Shown here piece after piece: positions 41,724 to 48,024 of a stretch of 48,024 nt of DNA. The stretch covers positions 1 to 48,024 of the forward strand of contig CACHRP010000008.1 of NCBI GenBank assembly GCA_902582315.1, given 5' to 3'. Under the pieces are notes generated by a model. The model ran no database searches. It had not been told where the DNA came from and saw nothing but the letters and a program-made list of their open reading frames with translations. The first letter of the stretch is position 1. Every line of letters begins with the position of its first letter. The translations under genes and the position numbers were made by a program. The DNA is from an uncultured Pelagibacteraceae bacterium. GTDB taxonomy: Bacteria; Pseudomonadota; Alphaproteobacteria; Pelagibacterales; Pelagibacteraceae.

Positions 41724-43457
41724 TTAAATTTTAATTAGTGTTTTATCTTTTACTCTATAGTTTTCATCACATATTGCGTGAATATTTTGAGAGTGAGAAA
41801 TTAAGATTATTATTTTATTTGATTTCAACTGCTTGATAACTTTTAAAAAATAATCTTCTACTTTATTATCTTGTGCACTGGTAGGCTCATCTAGAATTAT
41901 TATTTCGGGCGATTTATAAAGAACTCTAGCGATTGTAACTCTTTGTTTTTGTCCACCTGAAAGTTTGAGACCCAGGTCCCCTATTTCACTTTCAATACCT
42001 TTTGGCATTTTACTTACGAAATCTTTTACACCAGATTTTATTATCGCGTTTTCAAACTTATTTTCATCAAAAGGTTGGTCTTGAGAAAATAATATATTAT
42101 TTTTTATTGTATCACTTGTCAGGAAATGAGTTTGGGAAACATAACCAATTAATTTTCTCCAATCTTTAATGTTATCTTGGATATTTTGCCCATTAAAAAA
42201 TATGTTCCCACTTGAGGGTTTTAAAAAACCTGCAATTAAATCCACAAGTGTGCTTTTACCGCTTCCGTTATCCCCTTGTATACCAATAATAGAATTTTCT
42301 TTAAATTCAATGTTTAAATTTGAAAATATATTTTTGTTCTTTAAATATCCAAATGATAGATTTTTAATAACTAATTTTTTTGTTCCTGATAAGTCGTAGG
42401 GCTTTCCATCTGTTTTTACAATAAAATTCTTTTTTGTTTTCAATTCCTTTATTTGATTAATTACCTCATCAATCTGAACCTTTGAATATTTAATTGCTAA
42501 TAACGAATTATTTATACCTACTGATAAAGGAAGTGACCTTAGGAAGACAAGTGAAAAAAGAGCTAGCTTCGGCAATATTTCTATAACGTTCTTATCATTA
42601 TCGACTAGATAGAAGATGAAAACAGCAAAGCCCAAAACGACTAAAAGTTCAAGTAGCAGTTTGGGTAGTAGGTTAAAAATACCAGCCTCAAGATCTATCT
42701 TTGCCAATTTGTTTTCATTTTTTCTAAATGAATTTACAACTAGATCCTCATTATTAAATAATTTTACCTCTCTTATACCCATGATTGTATCATCAACATT
42801 TTTATATTTAAATTCTTGAAATTCTCTAAATTTTATAGCTAAGGAAACTGCTCTATTTTTTAATAAAATATTATATATAAGAATAAACAAACCTAAAAAA
42901 ATAAATATAAAAATCGTAACCTTCAAATTAATTTGTAAAAGAAATATAAATAAACCAACAGCTAAAATTGCATTCTTAATGAGTAAAATATAATTATAAA
43001 ATCCTTGTGTAACAAATAATGTTGCATCAGAATTTATAAGCCTTCTTACATTTGCAAAGCCAGTCTCTAAAATCTCTTGTATAGAAATTATAGTAAAATA
43101 CTTATAGATAAGTGAATTTATATCAACTTTTACCTGCCACATTATTTTTCTTAATTTGTATTGAAAATATAATAAAAAAATTAATTTTAAGAGGATTGTT
43201 AATACCAATAAAATCAATACATTGTGGAGATCTAAAAATATTGCAAGATCTAAGGAGGTTCTTTTATCAAAAAAAATAAAAATTGAGTTATTAATCAAGT
43301 AATCACTTTTTAAAGTAATTGAAATTGCTGGAATAATTAATGCAAAACTTATCAATTCAAAAAAAATTATAATCAATGATATAATAATTATATAAATTGC
43401 AGAAATTTGGTTTTTTCTACCAATAGTTCCTAAAACATTTTTAAACTGGTTATACAT
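41724..43457 (-). CDS. ABC transporter, fused membrane and ATPase domains (PglK/MsbA-like exporter)
   Basis: The 577-aa half-transporter has six helices in residues 15-320 and an ATPase domain after about 360. Motifs are Walker A GDNGSGKST (395-403), Q-loop YVSQTH (439-444), signature LSGGQKQR (499-506), Walker B IIILDEPTSA (519-528) and an H-loop SHS near 553. All are intact. As a homodimer it would move a lipid-linked glycan or lipid across the inner membrane. It sits between a methyltransferase gene (3 bp) and the TIGR00180 transferase gene (9 bp). It is the only transporter in the window, since no Wzx is seen. Confidence 0.93.
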   Translation of the reverse strand: MYNQFKNVLGTIGRKNQISAIYIIIISLIIIFFELISFALIIPAISITLKSDYLINNSIFIFFDKRTSLDLAIFLDLHNVLILLVLTILLKLIFLLYFQYKLRKIMWQVKVDINSLIYKYFTIISIQEILETGFANVRRLINSDATLFVTQGFYNYILLIKNAILAVGLFIFLLQINLKVTIFIFIFLGLFILIYNILLKNRAVSLAIKFREFQEFKYKNVDDTIMGIREVKLFNNEDLVVNSFRKNENKLAKIDLEAGIFNLLPKLLLELLVVLGFAVFIFYLVDNDKNVIEILPKLALFSLVFLRSLPLSVGINNSLLAIKYSKVQIDEVINQIKELKTKKNFIVKTDGKPYDLSGTKKLVIKNLSFGYLKNKNIFSNLNIEFKENSIIGIQGDNGSGKSTLVDLIAGFLKPSSGNIFFNGQNIQDNIKDWRKLIGYVSQTHFLTSDTIKNNILFSQDQPFDENKFENAIIKSGVKDFVSKMPKGIESEIGDLGLKLSGGQKQRVTIARVLYKSPEIIILDEPTSAQDNKVEDYFLKVIKQLKSNKIIILISHSQNIHAICDENYRVKDKTLIKI

Positions 43458-43460
43458 ATT

Positions 43461-44321
43461 TTATTTTAATTTGTTCCAAATATGAGGAATATAATTATTG
43501 ATTTTTTTTTGGAAAAAAAAGATTGTAGGTTTTACTTTTGGATTCGCTTCGTTGCTTTTATCTTTTGAAATTAATATTTTTATCGATTTAAAAGGAAATA
43601 AAAATAATTTTTTAAATGCTATAAAGATTTTTTTGTTTTTAAAAAGATATTTGAAAACTTTAACTTTTTTTTGAAAATCTATTTTATTTTGTTCATCGTG
43701 CTTCATATATTTTAAATCAAAACCAGAATAAATGGCTGATGTTATGTATTCAGACTCTCTAAAAAATCTATCGTTTCTCTCAAAGTTTTGAATTTTTTTT
43801 CCTTGAAAAATTTCCTCCGAATTATATTTTTCAATATATTGAGCATTTGAAACATAGTTGTTCATTGAAGGTTCGTTCATTATCAAATATCCATCTTTTT
43901 TTAATGCTCCGTAAATCGATTTCATACAAGTAAATAAACAGCTAGAATGATGTACTGAACCAAATGATATTATAAAATCAAAGTAATCTTTAGTTTCTAT
44001 ATTTTCAAAAGATCCAAATTTTGGTTCAACTTTATCTTCCACATTATGATACTTTATATTGTTGGGGATTAGGTTTTCTACAGCTATTTTTGAATTTTCT
44101 AAACTGATTATTTTTTTTGCATCCGAGTTTTTCGCTAACCATATAGATGCATAACCAGAACCTGCACCAATATCTAAAACAGTACCATATATTCTTTTTA
44201 TATTCTTTTGAAAGTAAGATAAAGTTTTTATCCTTGGTTTAAATATAAATTCTGGATTTTGTTTCAATTGATCTTGATACTTTAAATTATGTAATTGGAT
44301 ATCCTTACTATCTACTTTCAT
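43461..44321 (-). CDS. Class I SAM-dependent methyltransferase
   Basis: The 286-aa protein has SAM motif I VLDIGAGSGYASIWLA (about 43-58), the acidic end IISLENS, FDFIISFGSVHH and LKKDGYLIMNEPSMN. The N-terminal 40 residues and the basic C-terminal tail are unrecognised. The FGSVHHSSCL segment resembles Methyltransf_11/23 proteins. The substrate is unknown. Its start overlaps the end of the LIC12162-type gene by 14 bp and its stop is 3 bp from the ABC exporter, so it is a middle gene of the operon. Confidence 0.8.
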   Translation of the reverse strand: MKVDSKDIQLHNLKYQDQLKQNPEFIFKPRIKTLSYFQKNIKRIYGTVLDIGAGSGYASIWLAKNSDAKKIISLENSKIAVENLIPNNIKYHNVEDKVEPKFGSFENIETKDYFDFIISFGSVHHSSCLFTCMKSIYGALKKDGYLIMNEPSMNNYVSNAQYIEKYNSEEIFQGKKIQNFERNDRFFRESEYITSAIYSGFDLKYMKHDEQNKIDFQKKVKVFKYLFKNKKIFIAFKKLFLFPFKSIKILISKDKSNEANPKVKPTIFFFQKKINNYIPHIWNKLK

Positions 44322-46104
44322 AAAAAATTTTGCTTATACCATCATTCCATGATCTAATTGGTTTTGAATTAGAATAAAAAAATAATTTTAAAATTTTTTT
44401 TCTTAAATTTTGTATCTTAGTATCTTTATACCACCAGTCATAGTTTTGCTTCTTAATTAATTCTTCTAACCTTTTTGCAGCAGCAATAGGGCAATCAAAA
44501 TATATTTTTTTTTTCTTAAGCGAGGAAAATATTGATAAAAAACGATTATTTATAATATTTTCTTTGTTATTCCAAAAAATTATCATTGGTTTATTGCAAT
44601 AAAGAGCTTCGAGCCAAGGCGTTGAACAGTGATCCACAATAATGATAGCAACATCTTTTTTTTTTAATCTTATAGCTGCAGGAGTTTTGATATCCTCAAA
44701 CTTAAGTATTTTAAATTTTTTCTTTAAATAAGAAATATAGCCCCTTGGATCCTTTTCGTTATGACGTAATCTTAATATAAGTTTTTTAATGGTATCGTCA
44801 GAGATATTATTTAAAAATTTTAATTGATTAAGATAATATGAGAAAGAGTTACCACCATCCATATAAGATTGACAATAACCTCCAAAAAATCGCTTAATAC
44901 TTGCTCCCATAAAAATAATTTTATTTTTTTTTAAATAATAACTGGCTTTGTTATTTATTTTTTTATTTTTTCCAATAGAGTACAAAACAGGCAACTTAAA
45001 ATTTTTTTTGTTAATTCTACATGCATCACCCCATCCAAAAAAATAATTATTAAAATATTTTGAAATTTCAAAGTGTGGATTATTTTTAATAATAAAATAA
45101 GTTCCATTATGCTGAATATCTATGTATATTGATTTATTCGACATACAAAATCCTGAATAATACTTAAATAAATCATCAGTCCACCACCCATGTGCGTTAC
45201 TTATTAATATTTTTGGCACATAACTTAATTTATTATCGAAAGTTATAAAATTTTTTTTTATAGACTCAAAATATATACTTGGGAGATATTTTATCACCAT
45301 GGAATAAATGAATTTTTCTATTTTATTATTATTTCTTATTTTTAAAATTTTTGACCTTAGAAATCTATTTTGATTTGTAATGTATAAATTAATATTTGAA
45401 AAATGTTTTTTATCCAATGATTGTTTCGGTGGAATTTTATATTTTAAAAGTCCTGTTAAGAAATTTGAATATCTAAAATCTAGCTTATATATATTTACTA
45501 TTTCTTTTAATTTTTTTTTAAATGTTATTCGTTCACTTATATAATCATCTTTAATTTTAGTATTTACAGCTTGTTTAAAGCCTAGATAAATTCTTTTCAA
45601 AAATTTGTGATTAATAATTTTTTTTTCATTCGGATATTTGTTAAAATTTATAATTTCCGAAGCGATTTGAAAATTAAAAAGATCTTTTTGAGAAAATGAG
45701 ATGAACTCTTCAAAATTTTTAAAATATACAAAGTCTTTAGAATTTAAAACTTGAAATTTTATATTTTTATTTTTTTTAACTTTTTCCTCAATATCACAAT
45801 ATTTTTTATAGAGAATTTCTACAAAATTATTTAAAAATGGTATTAATATAATGCCATAACCTTTCTTTGAAATATTAAATTTATAAAATTTTTTTTGGTG
45901 ATAGTACAAATTTTTAAATATTTTTTCTGTTATTTCCAAGCAGTGCTTTTTTTCTTTAATATTCTTTGGCTTTGATTCTAAAAGTTCATTTTGAAAATTT
46001 TCACCAAAATCTTTACTGCAATCTCCTAAATGTGTAACATTTTTTTTTAAATTCGAATTTAACTTCCTAAATTCAAAATGAGTAGTCACTAAAGATTTAT
46101 TCAT
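44308..46104 (-). CDS. Putative transferase, LIC12162 family
   Basis: The 598-aa protein begins like LIC12162/TIGR04331 proteins: a TTHFEFRKLN segment then VTHLGDCSKDF (23-33), the counterpart of the family's FLGEWC motif. The middle is helical and Lys-rich. The C-terminal part has DIQHNGTYFI, FGWGD, LRLRHNEKDPRGY and DHCSTPWLEALYCNKPMI. The last resembles the donor site of capsule-type GT-B transferases. I recall this family from Leptospira surface-glycan clusters that also carry sialic-acid genes. Function is inferred; it may be a nonulosonate or Kdo-type transferase. It overlaps both operon neighbours (1 bp and 14 bp). Confidence 0.75.
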   Translation of the reverse strand: MNKSLVTTHFEFRKLNSNLKKNVTHLGDCSKDFGENFQNELLESKPKNIKEKKHCLEITEKIFKNLYYHQKKFYKFNISKKGYGIILIPFLNNFVEILYKKYCDIEEKVKKNKNIKFQVLNSKDFVYFKNFEEFISFSQKDLFNFQIASEIINFNKYPNEKKIINHKFLKRIYLGFKQAVNTKIKDDYISERITFKKKLKEIVNIYKLDFRYSNFLTGLLKYKIPPKQSLDKKHFSNINLYITNQNRFLRSKILKIRNNNKIEKFIYSMVIKYLPSIYFESIKKNFITFDNKLSYVPKILISNAHGWWTDDLFKYYSGFCMSNKSIYIDIQHNGTYFIIKNNPHFEISKYFNNYFFGWGDACRINKKNFKLPVLYSIGKNKKINNKASYYLKKNKIIFMGASIKRFFGGYCQSYMDGGNSFSYYLNQLKFLNNISDDTIKKLILRLRHNEKDPRGYISYLKKKFKILKFEDIKTPAAIRLKKKDVAIIIVDHCSTPWLEALYCNKPMIIFWNNKENIINNRFLSIFSSLKKKKIYFDCPIAAAKRLEELIKKQNYDWWYKDTKIQNLRKKILKLFFYSNSKPIRSWNDGISKIFYESR

Positions 46105-46925
46105 TATTTATATTTTATTGCTAAAATTTCCATTTCAACACCTCTAGATCTATCTCTCAAATTATACAAATGATAATTTTTCTTTAAAATTTTTATTAAA
46201 TTTAAAATTCTTTTTATAAAAACAAAAAATTTTATATAATTTAATGGTACTTCAAATGCTGAAACAATTTGCATAGGAAAAATTTTTTTTTTAAAACAAT
46301 CAAGAATTACGTCCTCAGCTACACCTTCAATATCCAATTTGAGAATATCAATATTTTTGTCTTTAAATTTTTTCTTTAAAGTATTTAAAGTGTATGCTTG
46401 AGCCCAAAAATAAGAATTTTTTTTAAATGAAAAAAAATTATTGATTGATGCGCTTTTTACTCTATTTGAGGGATCTTGATACAATTTCACTTTTTGGTTT
46501 TTATTAAAAAGTGCAAATGGATAAAAAAAAATATTCTTTCTTAACTTAATACCCTTTATATAATCTATACTATTTTTTGTAGGATCAAAAAGCCTAACCT
46601 TGCATTTATGTCTTTTGTTAACACTTAAATCAAACTCTATATTTCTACCAACACCACCAGAATAAATAATTGAATTATTTGCAATTCTCGTAGTATCTAA
46701 TTTATAGTTTCCATAATTTTTCATTTTTTTACTGTGAGTATTTTTTAGGAGGGTTTTCTCTATAAAAAAAATAATCAATCTTCTTGGTGATAAAAAAAAA
46801 AGATCAATTTTTAAATAACGCTCAATAACTCTTACCTGGAATAAAAGAATAGTAAGTCTTGGTGTTTTTAAAAATAAAATAAGTTGTTTATAAACTTTGT
46901 TAAGTATATTAATTAATCTTGACAT
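46104..46925 (-). CDS. FkbM family methyltransferase
   Basis: The 273-aa protein has a hydrophobic and basic N-terminal 60 residues, a motif-I-like IIYSGGVGRNIEFD, the acidic strand end RLFDPTKN, and the family hallmark NIDILKLDIEGVAEDVI. It resembles the 23268-24044 protein in having DPT and S/C-G-G/C-x-G loops. It is the first gene of the minus operon ending in the SAF-less neuB. Its ATG (46923-46925) directly abuts the ATG of the divergent HAD gene, so its promoter must lie inside the HAD coding region. Confidence 0.84.
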   Translation of the reverse strand: MSRLINILNKVYKQLILFLKTPRLTILLFQVRVIERYLKIDLFFLSPRRLIIFFIEKTLLKNTHSKKMKNYGNYKLDTTRIANNSIIYSGGVGRNIEFDLSVNKRHKCKVRLFDPTKNSIDYIKGIKLRKNIFFYPFALFNKNQKVKLYQDPSNRVKSASINNFFSFKKNSYFWAQAYTLNTLKKKFKDKNIDILKLDIEGVAEDVILDCFKKKIFPMQIVSAFEVPLNYIKFFVFIKRILNLIKILKKNYHLYNLRDRSRGVEMEILAIKYK

Positions 46926-47276
46926 ATGAAAAAAGTGTATTGTTTTGATATAGATAATACAATTTGTAAGACCAATAAAGCTAATTATTCTGAATCAAAA
47001 CCCTTTAAAAAAAGAATTAAAGTAATTAATGATTTATATAATCATGGCTATTATATAAAAATATTTACTGCAAGATATATGGGAAGAAACAAGGAAAATT
47101 CTTCATTAGTTAAAAAAAAATATTATAAAAAAACTTACAAACAACTAGTTTCGTGGGGCTTAAAATTTCATGAATTAATTATGGGTAAACCTACATATGA
47201 TATTTATATTGATGATAAGTCTTATAACTCAAAAGAGAAAAAAACTTTTAATACAATTAAGAAACTAATAAAGTGA
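46926..47276 (+). CDS. Small HAD-superfamily phosphatase
   Basis: The 116-aa protein is a compact HAD hydrolase. Motif I is FDIDNTIC (the DxDxT nucleophile and acid), motif II threonine is in IFTARY, a lysine follows in the MGKPTYDI region, and motif IV is IYIDDKS. It has no cap domain. Related short HADs are found in polysaccharide clusters and are thought to dephosphorylate sugar phosphates. It overlaps the SIS gene by 4 bp (GTGA), so a sugar-phosphate isomerase/phosphatase pair is likely. Its start codon touches that of the divergent FkbM gene. Confidence 0.83.
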   Translation: MKKVYCFDIDNTICKTNKANYSESKPFKKRIKVINDLYNHGYYIKIFTARYMGRNKENSSLVKKKYYKKTYKQLVSWGLKFHELIMGKPTYDIYIDDKSYNSKEKKTFNTIKKLIK

Positions 47277-47833
47277 AAATGATGCTAAAAAAAAAGATTA
47301 ATAATTATTATTTAGAACTTGGAAAAAAAATCAAAGAATTAGATATAGATAAAATAGTAAAAATTTGTGAGTATTTAAAAGTTAAAATTAAAAATAAAAA
47401 TAAAATCTTTGTTTGTGGAAATGGTGGGTCTGCAGCTATATCCGATCATTTTGTTACAGATTTTAATAAGTCTCTTAAAAGAAAAAGTAAAAGAAAATAT
47501 ATAGCTAGAGCAATTTCACTTTCAAATTCTATGTCTTTAATTACTGCAATTTCAAATGATATTAATTATGAAAAAATCTTCACAGAGCAAATCGAAAATT
47601 TTTACGACAAGGGAGATTGTATAATTATATTTAGCTGTTCAGGTACATCAAAAAATATAATTGAAATTTGCAAATATGCAAAAAAAAGAAAGATAGATGT
47701 AATATGCATTGTTGGTTTTAATAATCATAAAATAAAAAAATATTCTAAATATCACATAGCAATAAATTCAAATTCCTATAGAGTAATAGAAGACATATTT
47801 CAATCAGTCATGCATGTAATGCAGGAGATATAA
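47273..47833 (+). CDS. SIS-domain sugar-phosphate isomerase-like protein (GmhA-like)
   Basis: The 186-aa single SIS domain has VCGNGGSAAISDHFVTDF (47-64) and SCSGTSKNI (121-129), the phosphate-binding loops of GmhA (sedoheptulose-7-phosphate isomerase). The GmhA catalytic histidine pattern E-x-H-x4-H reads D-I-F-Q-S-V-M-H here (174-181), so the first histidine is replaced by F176 and only H181 is left. It may have changed substrate or mechanism. The GTG start at 47273 overlaps the HAD stop; ATG codons at 47279 and 47282 are alternatives. Genes for heptose activation could lie past the window. Confidence 0.82.
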   Translation: MKMMLKKKINNYYLELGKKIKELDIDKIVKICEYLKVKIKNKNKIFVCGNGGSAAISDHFVTDFNKSLKRKSKRKYIARAISLSNSMSLITAISNDINYEKIFTEQIENFYDKGDCIIIFSCSGTSKNIIEICKYAKKRKIDVICIVGFNNHKIKKYSKYHIAINSNSYRVIEDIFQSVMHVMQEI

Positions 47834-47878
47834 AATCTTCAATAAATGAAAAGTTTTATTTAAATATTAAAAGATTTT

Positions 47879-47909
47879 TTTCAAACATCTTTTAAAAATC
47901 TGTTTGAAA
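47879..47909. terminator. Hairpin in the gap after the SIS gene, possible bidirectional terminator
   Basis: TTTCAAACA (47879-47887) and TGTTTGAAA (47901-47909) form a perfect 9-bp stem around a 13-nt loop. A second pairing, AGATTTTT with AAAAATCT, overlaps it. It follows the SIS stop codon by 45 bp in the only gap of any size on this side of the window. The stem is A+T-rich and weak, and a T-rich run lies just before rather than after it on the plus strand, so the call is tentative. Confidence 0.4.
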
Positions 47910-47946
47910 TTGACCTTAAAGTTATTTAACCATAATACGTATTAAA

Positions 47947-48024
47947 TTAATTAGGCCCTTTAAATAAATAATAGTTTATTTCTTTAAAATTAGTAAATTT
48001 ATTTTGAAAGAAATCTAAATAGGA
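47947..48024 (-). CDS. Possible 3' end of another minus-strand gene (window edge)
   Basis: One minus-strand frame is open from the right edge for 25 codons and ends at TAA (47947-47949). The peptide is rich in Phe, Asn, Tyr and Lys and ends in YYLFKGPN. I do not recognise it, and an open frame this short can arise by chance in A+T-rich DNA. The convergent position after the hairpin is the only other support. Confidence 0.3.
   Translation of the reverse strand, partial: SYLDFFQNKFTNFKEINYYLFKGPN

Noticed and set aside
42169..42819. Plus-strand open frames opposite the ABC exporter
   Set aside because: The minus-strand frame has all ABC motifs; these are antisense shadows rich in Ser, Phe and Leu.
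46919..46924. A perfect TTGACA -35 box at the divergent ATG-ATG junction
   Set aside because: No -10 element lies 15-19 bp downstream. The bases are explained by the ends of the two reading frames, so it is probably a coincidence.
1..48024. tRNA genes, insertion sequences, integrases, CRISPR arrays or attachment sites
   Set aside because: None was seen by eye on either strand. The island seems to lack mobility genes, which fits exchange by homologous recombination, but short or degraded elements could be missed without a search.

Overview
The window is very A+T-rich (roughly three quarters A+T by eye), densely packed, and carries a stand-alone 5S rRNA next to rpmJ, a three-subunit alphaproteobacterial transhydrogenase (pntAA/pntAB/pntB) and murB-ddl. 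This fits a SAR11 (Pelagibacterales, 'Candidatus Pelagibacter'-like) marine alphaproteobacterium. From memory, the 5S gene of that group lies apart from 16S-23S and a hypervariable surface-polysaccharide island (HVR2) fills the space between. Everything from about 7.76 kb to the right edge looks like such an island. The organism is inferred from gene content only.

Layout. (1) 1-7594, minus strand, mostly core: 5' end of ddl, murB, then a small non-core insert (GT-C-like membrane protein, GT2, methyltransferase, transaldolase), then pntB, pntAB, pntAA and rpmJ. (2) 7606-7722: 5S rRNA with its own plausible promoter. (3) 7763-12008, minus: FkbM methyltransferase, DPMS-like GT2, gmd, fcl and an epimerase, a GDP-L-fucose module. 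(4) 12072-19705: two plus-strand GT2 genes, a WecA-type initiating phosphosugar transferase, and a minus operon of asnB, DPMS-like GT2, a small orphan, a GT-C glycosyltransferase and rfbC. (5) 19833-33924: short blocks on alternating strands with 2OG-Fe(II) oxygenases, glycosyltransferases, SDR sugar epimerases, FkbM/CmcI/TIGR04325 methyltransferases, and a DegT aminotransferase plus FdtA-like ketoisomerase, sugar C-methyltransferase and reductase (a 3-amino-deoxysugar module). (6) 33948-38939, minus: a compact six-gene operon of class IV aminotransferase, DHDPS/sialate-lyase-like protein, NeuB, NeuA, a GT29-type sialyltransferase and a 2OG oxygenase. (7) 39019-46925: a PhyH-like oxygenase, then a minus operon of FkbM methyltransferase, LIC12162-type transferase, methyltransferase, ABC exporter, TIGR00180 glycosyltransferase and a second NeuB without a SAF domain. 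(8) 46926-47833, plus: a small HAD phosphatase and a GmhA-like SIS protein. The right edge holds a hairpin and possibly the end of another minus-strand gene.

How it works together. The genes describe assembly of a surface glycan with unusual tailoring. Activated sugars are made (GDP-fucose, probably UDP-galacturonate, an aminodeoxy sugar, one or two CMP-nonulosonates). A WecA-like enzyme would start assembly on undecaprenyl phosphate, many GT2/GT4 enzymes would extend the chain, and DPMS-like enzymes would feed periplasmic GT-C enzymes. An ABC exporter would flip lipid-linked product. At least seven methyltransferases and four 2OG/PhyH oxygenases would decorate it. The standout is the operon at 34-39 kb: its GT29 protein keeps all four sialylmotifs (L, S, III, VS) of animal-type sialyltransferases and is translationally coupled to NeuA and NeuB. 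Its upstream partner is a DHDPS/sialate-lyase homologue that appears to have lost the catalytic tyrosine, and no NeuC epimerase is visible. No Wzy polymerase, O-antigen ligase, rmlA/rmlB, 16S/23S rRNA, tRNA, transposase, integrase or CRISPR was seen.
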